Shown here: piece after piece, positions 1 through 13,982 of the stretch
How positions within the stretch are numbered: position 1 is the stretch's first letter
How the letters are laid out: each line of letters starts with the position of its first letter
Origin: Amoebidium appalachense
Taxonomy: Eukaryota; Ichthyosporea
Length of the DNA: 64,000 bases
NCBI GenBank assembly: GCA_963693365.1
Contig: CAVNZM010000003.1
Coordinates: 11,222,001 to 11,286,000 of the forward strand
Reading direction: 5' to 3'
Program-made: the position numbers and the translations under genes
The notes under the pieces: model-generated
What the model was told of the DNA's origin: nothing
The model's input: only the letters and a program-made list of their open reading frames with translations
Database searches by the model: none

Positions 1-2925
1 GCGAAAGACACCGAGCAAACCACTTTTGCCGCGTGTCTGGCCCCGCCGTCGCCACCGCTGCCGTTTGAAGGGAAACCGCGTGCCGACACACATGAAGAAA
101 CAGGGAAGAATAAGGGCCCGAACGCTCCACGGTGCCGCACAGGTAGTAGCAAATAGAAGACAACGCGGCTCCCCATGTCGCCTCGTCGGCCACCGGAAGG
201 GAAAACACACGCTCGACGTAGATGTCAAAGAGCCGCCCAGCCATTGAAGAAAGAGCGGGGTCGCAATCAGGCAACACATCCAAAAGGGTGTGTAGCCAAG
301 ACCAAGGGATGGGTTCACCCCCCATTCCCCCTTGCCAGCACCCCTCCCACAAATGCAATATCCGACCCAACTCGGCGTCTGAGCACGTTTGCTGTATGGA
401 TGAAACGAGGTGACGTAGGCCAAATCGTGGCGACGGGCTGCGCGGATGTAGGACGGAGAACAGAGACGGGCGGGAGAGAGTCAGCCGTAGAAGGTGGGCG
501 GCTTGGGGGACCGCGCTGATTGAATGAAGAGCGCAAGGGACAAAGTAGTCGCGATACCACCTCGTCCCAGCGGGAGAACCCCCAGCCTCGGACCCCCGCA
601 CCAACAGATGCAAAGGCTCCTGCATCCCCTGAACCCCCCCCCCTGTCTGTGACGAAATTTCGTTTTCGTTTTCATTGGTGGAGGGGGGTTTCGTTTCGCC
701 GCCCGCCCCGGTTCCCATGCCCGTTGTGCCTGTAAGCACGCCCAACAGCGAATCAATGAGCGAACATATGCGCACGGTATCGCATTCCTTCGACGGCGGG
801 CGGAAAAGCAACTCGACCGTTGATTGGACGTCGGACGAAAACGGCTGCGAGAAATATGTCGTCACCGCGGCGCCCAGACGCCTCAGGGCCTTTCCCACGG
901 GGCATCCCTCGGGGAGACCCTTCAACTCTTCCTGAATAAGAAGGGGCACGACAATGTCGCGGAATCGTCCAGAACCCCTGTTCCTCTCCTCTTCGTGCAT
1001 CAACGCAATCAGCTGCTCAGACATTTCACCCCCAACACCGCCCCTACCCCCGCCCCCGCCACCACCACCCATGTTTCCACCGCCGTTTCCTCCACCGGAA
1101 ACGGAAGAAGGAGAAGAAGAGGAAGAAGTGGCACATTCGAGGCACGCGGCATGGACGAGATTTCGGAGAAACTCCTGACGGAACTCCAACGTCGCGCTCA
1201 AAAGGCAGTCGGCGATGAACGCAGAGTGCCGCGCGCGGCTCCCCGAGCACACAAACACATCAAGAAACGCGTGGCACACCGCGGGTTGGCTCGCTGACTT
1301 GCGGTTGAACCGCGAGAGTATCGCGTAGAATGGCGGGTGCTTCCGGAAGCTTCTTGTAGAACCCCTGTTGACCAACTGAGCCAGCCCGGAAGCGACGAGC
1401 GACGCCTGGTCAGGCCCGGAGAGCGCAAACGCGGCGAGAACATGATCCAGCAAGCGGTGGTTCTCCGAAGGGTAGTGCGTGGAAACGAGCATGCGGAGTG
1501 CACTGTCAAACTGTCGCGGCGCGCGCCGTTGAAGGCGGGTCCATGTCGCTACCCCGTCAGAAACTTCCTTGTCAAACTGTTCACGGTTGTTCGGGACGTG
1601 TCCGCGGAGCATTCGGGGCGCCATTGCCCCTACCATCGCACTCACCTCGTTCCCCAGACCCCCCTTAACTCCCCCTGCCCCTGCGCCGTCGCCGACGGGC
1701 ATCCCTTCCACCCATGACCCCACCCTCTCCCTCTCTCTTTCCCTGTCCCTCCTCTGTTGCTGGTGATATTGATACCCGTTCGGTGAAAGACGTTCTCGTT
1801 TAGGTACGGGTGTAGCACAGGGAGACGCTGACGTGTCCGACATAGCAGTGATGCTTGCGTCTTCGGCCGTTCGTTTGCGGCTGTCGGGAAGCGATGAATA
1901 CTCCCCCTTTTCGTACAACGTCAGGTACCGTCCCACGGCGGGGAATTTCTTGTTGTTGTCCACCACCAAAGCCATAACCTCATCTATCCCGTCCTCCCCA
2001 AGGCAGGAAACAAACCCGTCCATTCGGCGTAACCCGGCCTCGCGCTCTCCTCCCGCTCCAGCTCCCGCGCCTGCGGTGGGGCCGGACGAAACCCGCAGTT
2101 TTGATTCGTACGTTTCGAGAATGAACGAACGCCATTGGCGGAACTCGAGGAATATTCTTGCGTGCAGGTCGGGGCAGTTGCCGCTGACGCACTCCCGTAC
2201 GATCTCAGGCACTTGCAGAACCCCCGATTGCACCGATTTGGGCGAAACTTCGACGTTTCCGGTGGTTTTTGGCGTTTGCGTTTGAGATTTCAGTGCTGCC
2301 TTGAACAGCAACCACGTAACGCTGTGGTCTCCCTCCTGCTCCCACACAGACGCAGGCAGGCGTTCAAACCACGGCCGCCCGCTCTCGTTCGCCCCCACAC
2401 GTTTTCCCTCCCTTCCCCGACCTCCTACAACCCCGCCCGCCCCCGCCCCCGCCACCAACAACCCGTTCTCCGTCGAATCGTCACCGTTCACAACCACCGC
2501 CGCCGGCGATATTTCACGACAGGGGGAGCCACCGCTCTCGACCACCAAATCGATGAGATTGGAAAATATCGAGTCGGGCCAGTATTGGTTCGAATTGATG
2601 GGTTGCATCGCGTAGAGCGCGTTAAGTTCCTGAAGAACTAAACCTCCGTCGATTGGTGGAAACGTGGTGTCGGGTGGGAGAGTGCACGACGGATCGCGCA
2701 TTGTCACCAACGAGTAGCAGAGAAGGCACCGCAGAAGGCCGCAACTTACCGGGTCGTCCTGACCCAAACGGGTCGGAAGCGCCACACGGGCCGGGCCGAC
2801 CCGATTCGAAATCAGCTCGAGCCACAGTTTGCGAACCGCCATCCCCGTCGGCCCGGTGGGATCTGCATCGTCTCCTTGCGATTCGTTTGTTAATGATTGG
2901 CTGTCATTCTCCATCCCATTTGCGC

Positions 2926-2956
<31 letters not shown>

Positions 2957-3905
2957 CGATGTTTTGGCACTTGCAGTTTGCAGAAATATACGAGATACCG
3001 CATCACCGTCCACTGCCGACAACTGTCTCACCGCCTTTTCGCACGATTCTCGCTGTGTTCCCCCCGCCGCCAACACGCACGCAGGGTCTGTTTTGGGCAG
3101 TTCAAACACGGCGCACACGCTCTCCAACTCCCTCTCCGGGGTATAAGTCTCCCTGAACCCGCGCTCGCGCAACCCCGCCAACCCACCAGTCGCCGTCGCT
3201 ACCACCGCAAGAGACTGGGGAACCTGCGCGCACACTTTGGCAACGATCACCTTTTCAAGTTGCCCGGTTTCATTCTCCTCGGGTTGGTTTTCGTTTTCGT
3301 TTTCGGTGACGCTTGCGTCGTCGTTGTTGGGTCCTTCGGGGGGTTTTTGTTGGGTTTTGTTGTTTAAAATGTTTGAAATTCCCGCCGAAACCGCCGCCGA
3401 CGTCACCAAAGAAGAGAAGGGTACGTCTTGCATGAGCACGTGCGAGACGAGGTGGTTCGCGGCGATCCACCCGGCGACGTTCCGCAGGAGCGGCGCGATC
3501 CACGTGTGCGTGCAGTGGTTTGGGATAAGGAGTTGTTGGCACACGAGGAGGAGTTGGTGATAGGCGGGTCGGGTCGGCCCGACAAATGGAATGCAGAGGA
3601 AGAGGGACGAGGTGAGCCGCTCGACTGAATGCGTCCATGGCTCCTGCGCAAGGGGGAGGGCGGGAGGGGGGGACGGGGTTAAAATGTGTAACAGGGTATG
3701 CATTCATGAAGGCGACATAAGTAAACTTTATGAAACCCCCCCCCCCCCCCCCCCTCTCCCCCAACAAAAAAAAAAAAAAAAAAAAAAAGCATCATAGGCA
3801 GAGCCCTCTTTTGTGTACGTGTGTACGTGTGTTTGTGTGTGTGTGTGTGTGTGTGTTTGTGTATGTGTGATGGTGGTGGTGGTTGGTTGGTTGGGTGGGT
3901 TGGGT

Positions 3906-3949
<44 letters not shown>

Positions 3950-4364
3950 GAATGCGCATAAAAGAACGAAGTAGATATGAACAACGAACAACACGATGCA
4001 GAGTGCAAACCACACAGAGAGTATGCATAATAAGCAGAGCCCTTCCTCCGGGGATGGGGTTTGGGGGAAGGTAAAGTGATAAGAAAGGAGTTCTAGTGTG
4101 ATGTGTGATGTGAAAGTCATGGTCAGCAGTGGATGAGCCGAGAAGGGAGGGGGGGGGGGGGGAGGGGGGGGGGGGGGGATTTGGTGGCATAGATCCGCAT
4201 GCCTGTGTGCTTGATTTTCCCTTCCTTATTTTCTTTCTTTTACTTGCTTCCTTCCTTTCTTTCCGCTCCCTTTTCCCCCCCCCCCCCCCCCCCCCCCCCT
4301 CCCTCTCTCCCCCCTTCACACACACACTTTTTTTTGTGGTGGTGGTGGTGTGTGTGTGTGTGTG

Positions 4365-4396
<32 letters not shown>

Positions 4397-4673
4397 CTTG
4401 AAAACGCAGTAGCAAAGCATGCAAACGAGCGGCGGGCTCCCATTCGTATTTCCGAAAATTCGACCGTGTAAACCAACCATGAGTTATGTGAAGGAAAACA
4501 CAATGTTGAGAATATGCCGATATAAACAATAAAAGAGCATGGATCATTAGCAGAACCTACCCCCCATCCAACGCCGAGAGAGTAAGGGGGAGAAGAAGGG
4601 GAGAGAGGAAACGATGGGGTGGGATGGGGCGGGTGGTGGTGGTGGTCGTGGTAATTTGGGGGGAAGGGGAAGG

Positions 4674-4705
<32 letters not shown>

Positions 4706-5599
4706 AGGGGGGGGAAGCGAGAAACACAGGCAAGGAGAAACGGTGGAGGGAAAGGAGAAGAAGGGAGAGAGAGGGAAGCAAGATAGGGAGACTTACAGTT
4801 GCCGTAGTGAATACAAACGTTGCCACGTGCATCAGCACCCTCACGAGCACGTAGTAGGTGGAGGGGGCGGCATGTTCCAGAAGGTCCACCAGGGAGGACG
4901 TGAAGGGGGCCAATAGGGCGTCTTGCCTTGAGAGGAATGAGAGCACCGCGGGGCAATTTTCGACATCGGAAACGGCAAATTGGGCGAGTTGGCGGCCATC
5001 TTCCTCATGATTGGTGGATTGGTAACTGCAGTGGAGGAGGGTAAACAGAAGTCGACATGGTTTTGTGGATGATACTAGCTACCCCCCCACCTTTTCCGGT
5101 CCCGCCAATCACTCCTCCCTCACTCCCCCCTCCACATGCATACACGCCCCACCAGTCATGCTTTGAAGGCAAACGATGCTCATATTTTTATGATAAGAAA
5201 GGTGACACCATAATGCTGTTCGGAAGAGGGGAGAGGGGAGGACAATAAATTAAAAAAAAAGAATTTTAAAAAAAAAGAAAACAAAACAAAACAAAAAAAA
5301 AGAAGAAAAGGAAACAACTTGGTACTTCGTATCATCCCCTTCTTTATGTATGGTTTGCATTCTGCATCGTGTTATCCGTTGTTCTTGTGTACTTCGTACT
5401 TGGTATGATCACACATACAGCTGCTGGGCTTCGTGCTAATCGTGCTAGCCACACTGAATAGCACAGCGGCTTTATCCGGGAGGGAGGAAAAAAAGGTGGG
5501 GGGGATTTGGGGGGGAGGGGGGTTTGAGTGCGTCATAAAGTACGAAGTACACAAGAACAACGGATAACACGATGCAGAATGCAAACCATACATAAAGAA

Positions 5600-5634
<35 letters not shown>

Positions 5635-6118
5635 GGGAGAAAGAAAAAGAAAAAGCTTGGGTTGGCCAACCTGACCCACACAATCATCGGTTTTTCCTTC
5701 TACTTCTCATTCTTTCTTTTTCATAAAAAAAGGAAATAATGAAGAGGCGACTAAATAATGAAGAGGCGACATCAAAAAACAAAACACAAAATGTCTAAAA
5801 AAACAAACATAGAAATAACAATAACAACAACAACAACAACAACAACAACAACGACAACAATTGAATACCAAAAACTTTCAGGCACCAGACACGAACAAAG
5901 TCCAGATAGGCTCGATGGAATAGTATAGGAGAAACAAGGAATGAGAACACAAGAAGGAGCAAGACAACAGACACACAACAATATGAGAGTCCAAAAGAGA
6001 AATCCTAAAAAATTAAGACCCAGGCACCGAGGCCTCATGGAAAGAAGGAAGGGATGGGCAGGAGAGGAGAGGGATGCTAGCACAGTTCAAAATCCTGCAT
6101 GCTGCATGCGCACATAGT

Positions 6119-6149
<31 letters not shown>

Positions 6150-6246
6150 ATACCACCACCATCCGCCGCACACAATGTCAACAACGATTACAACGTAGAA
6201 AGAAAACACACACACACACACAGCCGTCTACACACCAAGAGGGCCA

Positions 6247-6303
<57 letters not shown>

Positions 6304-6598
6304 CTCCCTACACACATCCACCACCACGACAATCGGCACCCCCCTACACACACACACACACACACAGACCTCTCTACACACACAGACACATGCACGCTCA
6401 CACGCTCACACATGTACACACTACCCATTCCCCATGCATCCATACTTCCAAGCGCACACACTTATCACACTATCTCCACTCCTTACTATGATTCTGCAAC
6501 ATGACCGTGGCTCCTCAATATAACCAGCAGTCTCAGCCAGCTACATGCCACCCAGACAACCCCCCACCCACCCTCTTCCCCCGTATTTGTTACACTAC

Positions 6599-6643
<45 letters not shown>

Positions 6644-7427
6644 AAGAAGGAAAAAAACCCTTGCCATCCCCCTCCCCCCCCCCCCACCGCCCCGTTTCCA
6701 CCCTTCATCCCCACCTCCACACCGGCCACCACATTGCGTCCGTAGAAACCAGAAGGACTGCCCAGAAAAAGCAACTTTCCGAGCAATAGTTCAACAGTAA
6801 GAGCAAAAAATTCCTGCTTTGACGATAGAAGTAATCAAATAAATATAAATACAAGAGTGACAATAGGAGTAGGTCTTATCGCGTGATTAGAAGGCGATAA
6901 ATAAGGAAGAATAATAGGATTAACAGGAAAATATGGGCAGTTAATCGTAGCGTATGTAATAGTAGCTACAATAATATCGGTAGTTGCTTTATTAATGATG
7001 GATAGAGAAAAAGATAAAAAGGACATCGAGTTCAAGCACCCCGGACGCCAATCGGAGCAGTGCTGAATCAACTGACCACAAGAACCAACGAAGTGAAAGG
7101 TGGCTGACAAATGCAAAAAACCCTTCTTTTTCTCATTCCCCATGTCTGCCTATGTATCCCTCCTATCCATCAAAAAAAGAGAGGGGGGGAGGGAGGGGGG
7201 TTTAAATGCGTCATAAAGTACGAAGTACACAAGAACAACGGATAACACGATGCAGAATGCAAACCATACATAAAGAGTATGCATAATAAGCAGAGCCGAG
7301 GGGGGGAAGGGGAGGGGGAGGGGGGGAAGGGGGGGGAGAAGAGTAAATACCTATCAGGGCGGGCAGTAGATGTGTCGAACACGGCTGCATGTAGCCTCTG
7401 GCTGTGTGTGCTCTTCAGTGCGCACAT
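1..7427 (-). CDS. Large unidentified protein, N-terminal part; gene continues past the left edge
   Basis: Three exons on the minus strand: 7427-7351, 5025-4797 and 3643 to base 1. Junctions are GT-AG (donors GTATTT and GTAAGT; acceptors CTGCAG and GCGCAG) and phases join (AG|T, then phase 0). The last exon stays open for 1,214 codons, which is the main evidence for coding; in all about 1,316 residues are visible. The protein is mostly Leu/Ala/Val-rich helical sequence separated by low-complexity linkers: a run of ten Asn (about 2926-2957), Glu-Asn repeats (about 3285-3305), Gly-rich stretches and an Arg-Glu repeat (about 1718-1745), plus basic patches such as PKRER. This suggests a helical-repeat scaffold, but I do not recognise the family. 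The first exon (start MCALKS) is the least certain: an exon candidate ending near 8085 would also fit the phase. The introns hold poly-G/poly-C tracts and copies of a dispersed repeat. Confidence 0.8.
3907..4042 (+). repeat. Dispersed repeat copy attached to a long poly-G tract
   Basis: A poly-G run (3907-3947) is followed by about 95 bases related to those at 5526, 7202 and 16430: a core with GATGCAGAGTGCAAACCA and an end reading AGCAGAGCCC. Read on the minus strand it is a short element with a poly-C tail. It lies in an intron of the large left-edge gene. Confidence 0.75.
4396..4562 (+). repeat. Diverged copy of the poly-G/poly-C dispersed repeat
   Basis: Follows a poly-G run and ends with AAAAGAGCATGGATCATTAG CAGAACCT-like sequence (bases split here for length), matching the terminal part of the family. 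The middle is longer and diverged. Intronic. Confidence 0.5.
5335..5600. repeat. Inverted pair of dispersed repeat copies
   Basis: Bases 5338-5402 (minus orientation) and 5526-5600 (plus orientation) are nearly exact inverted copies, sharing GATGCAGAATGCAAACCAT and GTACGAAGTACACAAGAAC on opposite strands. The second runs into a poly-G tract. A transcript could fold into a hairpin of about 65 bp with a loop of about 120 bases. Intronic in the left-edge gene. Confidence 0.8.
7202..7297 (+). repeat. Dispersed repeat copy (most complete form)
   Basis: Starts just after a G-rich run with AATGCGTCATAAAGTACG and ends with GCATAATAAGCAGAGCC. It is the cleanest member of the family and is nearly identical to 5526-5600 over its first 75 bases. 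Confidence 0.8.
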
Positions 7428-7549
7428 CTTGCATCATCCCTGTGCACACACACACAACCAACAGGTTAATAATACCCCGAGACACACCGCTGCACACGGT
7501 GAAAAGCTGTTTTTCAGCCAACTGCGTAAAATATGCCTATTAGTGGCTG

Positions 7550-7554
7550 ATTGG
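7550..7554 (-). promoter_or_regulatory. CCAAT box upstream of the left-edge gene
   Basis: GGCCAATCAG on the minus strand, about 125 bases upstream of the proposed start codon at 7427. It supports a transcription start between the two, but no TATA box is visible. An upstream ATG ATG in another frame precedes the chosen start. Confidence 0.4.
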
Positions 7555-8012
7555 CCCCAACGCACGTACAAGACAGGATCGTGAGTATGTTGTGTGTATG
7601 TGTATGCGCGTGCGTGGAAGGGGGTTGGGGGGGGAGCAGGGGTTGAGTGGGCTAAATTATGCATCGAGCAAGCAGGGCAAGCGCTAAGAGTGTGGTCAGG
7701 AGGAGGAGGGATATAAGGGGGGGGGGGGGGTACGAGTAAACTTGTAAATAAAGAGGGGGGGGGGGGGGGGGGGGGGGATGGGAGAAGAAGGAAGAAAGAG
7801 AAAGCTAAGAAAGGGTAGAAAAGAAAAGAAAAGAAAAGAAAAGAAAAGAAAAGGAGAGCGGAACACAGAACACCACAAAGCCTAACAGCACCCAGGTAGA
7901 TTCTAAACACGACAAAAGCATGACCCAGGGATGCCCAAAGAAACGTGCAGTCAAGAAATACTTGGACAGAATTCACCATCAGGGATGATTCATTTTATTT
8001 TTTAGCCTCCCC

Positions 8013-8043
<31 letters not shown>

Positions 8044-8084
8044 AAAAAAAAAGATGAAAAGAAAAAATGTACTCAAGAAGAATC

Positions 8085-8270
8085 CTGTATGTGAACAGAG
8101 CCGAGGCCAGGTAAAGAGCAACCAAAGAGTGCCACGTGCAAAAACAGACCATGCGCTGGTTGTAACAGTGCGAGGGCATGTTGTTGATTGAGTAGAAAGA
8201 TAACAGATAATTTGCCAACTCGTAATCCAACAATCTCGGCTTGCGCAAATAACATCCCTCCATGAATTGG
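8085..8270 (-). other. Candidate internal exon of an unidentified minus-strand gene
   Basis: After an acceptor TATATACAG the minus strand is open in one frame only, reading ANVIANCQFMEGCYLRKP and on to HSLVALYLASALFTYR, a hydrophobic, Cys-rich segment that could be a membrane helix. The downstream donor (GA|GTACAT) is weak. A decayed related segment lies at 8570-8640 (see the duplication entry). No family recognised. It may belong with 8818-9138 or serve as an alternative 5' exon of the left-edge gene. Confidence 0.3.
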
Positions 8271-8307
8271 CAGTTAGCAATCACGTTTGCTGTATATATG
8301 GGGGTGT

Positions 8308-8486
<179 letters not shown>

Positions 8487-8539
8487 GGAGGATCAACCGT
8501 ATAGAGCCTCATACAACTATTGCAGCCTTTCAAGAAAAG

Positions 8540-8569
<30 letters not shown>

Positions 8570-8571
<2 letters not shown>

Positions 8572-8660
8572 GACAGGGCATGTTGCTGATTGTGCAGCAC
8601 AACAGGTTCAAGTCTAGCACATCATCCAAGAACCGAAATTTAGGTGAGGCACAAAAAAAG
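8570..8660 (-). repeat. Decayed copy of the 8085-8270 exon candidate
   Basis: Minus-strand translation here reads FLDDVLDLNLLCCTISNMP, aligning with LLDYELANYLLSFYSINNMP of the 8085-8270 segment; the DNA shares GGCATGTTGYTGATTG. It looks like a partial tandem duplication. It is bounded by a poly-T/poly-A tract. Confidence 0.45.
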
Positions 8661-8817
8661 GCCAATCACTCAACCATAGTGGCAACGTAAAATACAAAAA
8701 CCTGCACACACAATTCCCGCTGCAAAATTCGTCTTGGTTTTTGAGGAAAGAAGCGGCGGAAGATTAACATGTTTCCATGTTGTAGGAATGACTCGACGGC
8801 TTTTCCCCCACACAAAC

Positions 8818-9138
8818 CTTACTACTTTCACTCCAGGTTCCTTCTTCCTCCTGCAAAAAAAAAAAAAAAATAGGTAACGATGGCAAAAGACAACAAAAAA
8901 ATTCAACCAGGGCTAAACCACCTTGGCACTTGGAATCTCTGCTGCACAATCCCCTCAAACGGATGAACAACATGGAAGTGCAAAAATCACCGATGCATCT
9001 CCAGCCAACGAGAAACGTAACACATACCTGGACAAGTGGAGTACTGGTTCGGGGGGCGGATCCGGCATCTGTGCAAGTCTCAAACAGCGTTGTCTCAAAT
9101 GTCTCCCTGTATTTCCCATTATCGGTCAGAACAGCCAT
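8818..9138 (-). other. Candidate first coding exons of an unidentified minus-strand gene
   Basis: Exon candidate 9138-9028 starts with ATG just after an acceptor (TTGCCAG) and encodes 37 residues (MAVLTDNGKY to STPLVQ) before a GTATGT donor in phase 0. A possible 33-base exon, 8850-8818, follows after TTTTTTGCAG, encoding EEEGTWSESSK with donor GTTTGT, also phase 0. Upstream at 10710 a GTATTC donor ends a probable 5' UTR exon below a CCAAT/TATA promoter. I cannot join these convincingly to 8085-8270 because the phases disagree. No family recognised. Confidence 0.35.
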
Positions 9139-9419
9139 AGACTGGCAACAAAGGAAAAATAAGTTCAACGGTGAAGATAAGATGAGGAATCCAAAAGGGT
9201 CTCACTTACGCGTGAAGAATGAGTTTCGTAAAGTGGAGGACAGGCAACCTGTATTCATATTCCACGTAACAGCGTACATCAGTGTACGTAAGAGGGGAAG
9301 GTGAGAGTGAGAGAGCGAGGGAATGTAAGAGGGAGAGACAGTGTGAGAGAGAGCATATGAGGGGGGGAGGGGAGGGGGGACAGACGGACAGAGAGAGTGA
9401 GTGAGAGAGAAAGCGAGAG

Positions 9420-10350
<931 letters not shown>

Positions 10351-10709
10351 TAAGGCCGACAAGAGTCCCCTTCCTTGACCAAGCCAACAAACAAAGAAAA
10401 GGGGCAGGCAGAGCTATATCAGGTTGTGCCACATTTTCAAAGAGTAGACCCTATACCAATGTGACAAACTTGCCTGTTGATGCAGTGGCATGTTCGGTAA
10501 GCATCTTTGCCAAAAAATGGCACCGTTTACACAGCGGTTAAATAGCGTAGCGTACGGAACTAGGCAAAAAGACATGCAGGGAGGAACAAAGCACAAGAAG
10601 AAAAAAACGAAAAAGCGAGAGCGAAAGAAACGAAAAACAAAGGCGGAGCCAAAAAAAGATAAAAATAGAATCATCCAAATTCCAGTGGCTCATCGGGCGA
10701 AAAGAATAC

Positions 10710-10907
10710 CTGCCAGTCCGGATGTTGTGTGGTGACGTCACAGCGGCTGGCGATGAAGCTCCCAGGGACAAGAATAAAAGGCGACCAAATGATACTACAA
10801 CTTCCTTTGCGTCTCCGTGCACCGTTGTGCGCGAGAGAGTGACTGAGCGCGGGTTTATATACCATCGCATAGGCCAATCGGCGTTGCAGAGGAAGCACAA
10901 TAATTGG
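10710..10907 (-). promoter_or_regulatory. Minus-strand promoter (CCAAT and TATA) with 5' UTR exon
   Basis: On the minus strand a CCAAT box (10907-10903) is followed by TATATAAA (10861-10854) at classical spacing. Transcription would begin near 10830 and the leader would end at a GTATTC donor after 10710. A second CCAAT on the plus strand (10873-10877) makes the element possibly bidirectional. It most likely drives the 8-9 kb exons. Confidence 0.55.
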
Positions 10908-10991
10908 CTGTTGGCAATCCACTCAGATTTGCGACTTCTGATTCGTGTAATCATTTTTAGCTTTGCCGGCATACTTTCCAAGCATCGGTGA

Positions 10992-12541
10992 TAACGTCTC
11001 CGGAGAACATTAGCAACAGAAGTCTTTTCTGTCTCTTTTTATAGAAAAAGATGTTAAAAAAGCTTTTATTTTCTTCATCTGTGTTTTTTAATTTTTATTA
11101 TGAAGTTAAACGGATTTTGAACAGATTTAGTGAACGTAGAGCCCATGGCGACAGCTATTTACCAGGTCTCCAAATGCCAAGGCCAGCCTTTCGTAAGCAT
11201 GATAAGCATCCACTCTAAATACCCATTATGGTGATTAACATACATAACAGAGCATGATATTAGTTGGACCATGGCCATGAGTATTTGCCTCTCAGGCATG
11301 TGGCAGACATATTACCCTTTTTCGTCTGTATAAAGCAGCTAAAAACTAATATTGCTTTATATAATTATTCTCACCGACACATAGCAATTATAATCTCATC
11401 TTTTACGGCAGGCTGTTTCAAAGAATAACTTACAGAAGCATTTTTATTGGATAACTTCAAAAGGTCTAACCACAGGCCCTCTGCTGGATCCGGGCCATGG
11501 CCAAAGCACGATTCGAATCAGACCTAGAATACACTTGCACTTGAAAAGTTCTTTAGTCGTATTGAAATTTTATAGGTTAAACATCTTCCCTTTTTCAGCT
11601 CTATTTACATATTACGAAGCGCACATGCAGCATTATTCCTGGATTTACAGGATGCATAGCCAGCGATGACGAAACGGCTCTATTTATCTGTCGCCGGGTA
11701 CACACATTGCCCGTAGGGACCCGACCCACCTTGTGAATCGAACCGGATCGAGTCTCATCTATCACCCCAACATTACGTAACTGCGTTGTCTGCCACATGA
11801 CCTTTCTCCGCATGATGAAATTGTTCACGTTTCAGACTATTGTTTGCTCACAGGTTTCTGTTTCGTGTAATTTCTTGACTCGCTTCCCCTCCCCCCCCTT
11901 CCTTCACCCTCCCCTCCCCTCCCCCTCCCCCTCCCCCCCCCCCCCCTTTTCGCCCCCTTACCCTCTCACACTGGCCTTGCTTCTCGAGCATAGTGGAACC
12001 CTTCTTACCCCCTTCTCTCCTCCCTCTTCCCCTGACCTCCTCAAAGCACCCACCTACCCTCCCACTCCACCCGGTGTCTTGTCAACACGCTGCTCTTGTT
12101 TGAAAAGCACACACGCACGCACAAACATCTCCCTCCGTTCCCCTCCAATTTCTTTGCCCGCTCGCTGGTACGAGCTTCTAAAATAGATATAGACGCTACC
12201 ATCATTGACTTGTTCAGAGCCATGGTCTGATGGTGACAACAGGAAACTGAACGGCCGTGAGCCTAGAATCTCACCTTATTTCCTTATCTACTCGCCCCCT
12301 CCCCCCCTCCTTCCCCCCCCCCCCCCCCCGCCCGCGACCCCGTCCTCCCATGTGGCTCAATGGCATTTCTGAGGCCCGCTACCCCCAACTGAACAGAAAT
12401 GGAGAGCTGAAGGAATATGACAACAAAGACGGGGGGAAGGGGGGGTGGCTAATTTTGCGGGGCCTACTTTCGTCTTTAGTAAGTGCATGACCAAACCGCA
12501 GAAAAGAACAGACGCACAAAACAGGGACCCCAAGGCCCAGG

Positions 12542-12592
<51 letters not shown>

Positions 12593-12891
12593 CGCGCGCG
12601 CGCGCGTGTTTTCCTTGTCAAGGGGGTGGCCATGGGAGGGGGAAAGGGGGGAGGGGGGGGGGGGACGGGGAGAAAAAAATTTTTTCTTGTAACTTTGCTG
12701 CACTCGGTTTCTGGAACCAATCCATCGTCTGCAGGCCTAGGAGGCACCGATGGTAAGGCACACACCTCTAAAGCCTAATGGCGCTCTCATGCATGTGTGT
12801 GTGTGTGACCCATGTAGCTTTGAGTGCTTGTTTGTGTTTGTGTGTGCCTGTTTTTTTTTTTTTTGTTTGTTTGTTTTTTTTTCTTTTGGGG

Positions 12892-12926
<35 letters not shown>

Positions 12927-13509
12927 CTTAGCCACGTCGACAGGAAAACAGCGTGATTTATATGGGACATCATGCCATAGCTGGTGACCTACGTTTGTCA
13001 CGTATATTATAAGCTATAGAGTTGGTCGACGTCCTATACGAGTGCACGTGTGTATACATCGTAACAGTGCGAGAAGCATCACCCTGTTTCTGAGACATCG
13101 CACGGCCGCGCGTGTACATGAAACAGCATTATGTAACTAACATTTAAAAGAATGGGAAAAGAGCAGCCACCCGGGGAGCGGGGCCGGGGGAGGGGGGTTA
13201 ATTGAAAGCTAGCCGACCTGCTTGACACAAGGAGTATATTGTATTCAACCACTGGTGTGGTGCAATCGCCAAAACAAGGTACACTCCCAGTCATTGCTAG
13301 CGCTGCAGAGCGTGTTGTGGCTGCGGATCCCATGTGCAACAGTAGCCAAGAAACATTAAAATGTAACGCTTGGTTCTAACTGGCCGAGCTATTACTATAT
13401 ATTGCAGTATTTTTAAAAACACTAGCCAGCCAACAAACAAACCACAAAACCCAACACAAAAAACCGCGAAAAAACAATCAATCAATCAAAGGCCTGGAGG
13501 GGTGGGGGG

Positions 13510-13540
<31 letters not shown>

Positions 13541-13850
13541 AGAGAGGGGAAGGGGGGGGGTAGGAAAGCAGGAACGCCAAAAAAGAGAGGCATTTTGCAC
13601 AGTGACGTTATAATGTAGTAATTTGGGCGGGAAGTTTTTGCGCGCCAAAAAAAAAGTTTCTATAAAACAAACAAAAAAGTAGGAATATTGAAGTAAAGCT
13701 AATATTAAATTGTTGGCTCTGCCCAACTATGGCGCGATTTTTTGGGGGGTTTTCTTAAAACTGCACGGTTGCCATATGAATAATCCTGGAGAAATGCCGA
13801 CGCAGGCGTGTTAAAATCCGAATAACCTCTAATAGATATTACCCCCCCCC

Positions 13851-13895
<45 letters not shown>

Positions 13896-13980
13896 AAGAA
13901 AGAAAGAAAGAAAAAAAAGAAAAAGAAAAAAAGAAAGAAAGAAGGAAGGAAGGGAAGAAAAGAAAAGAAAGGGGGGAAAA
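10992..13980. other. Intergenic region without recognisable genes
   Basis: 11000-11830 is AT-rich unique sequence with two tRNA-promoter-like B-box cores on the minus strand (GGTTCGATTC near 11733-11742 and GATTCGAATC near 11511-11520) but no cloverleaf; they may be remnants of a tRNA-derived repeat. 11880-12360 is polypyrimidine, 12545-12608 is (TG)n then (CG)n, and poly-G runs lie at 12895-12926 and 13511-13540. No ORF shows codon structure. Confidence 0.6.
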
Positions 13981-13982
13981 GA

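Noticed and set aside
3792-4956. Proline- and glycine-rich ORFs of 130-251 codons
   Set aside because: They are translations of poly-C/poly-G and (CA)n in an intron; composition alone explains them.
11500-11810. tRNA gene
   Set aside because: B-box-like GGTTCGATTC is present on the minus strand, but no acceptor stem or anticodon arm can be formed; at most a tRNA-derived repeat remnant.
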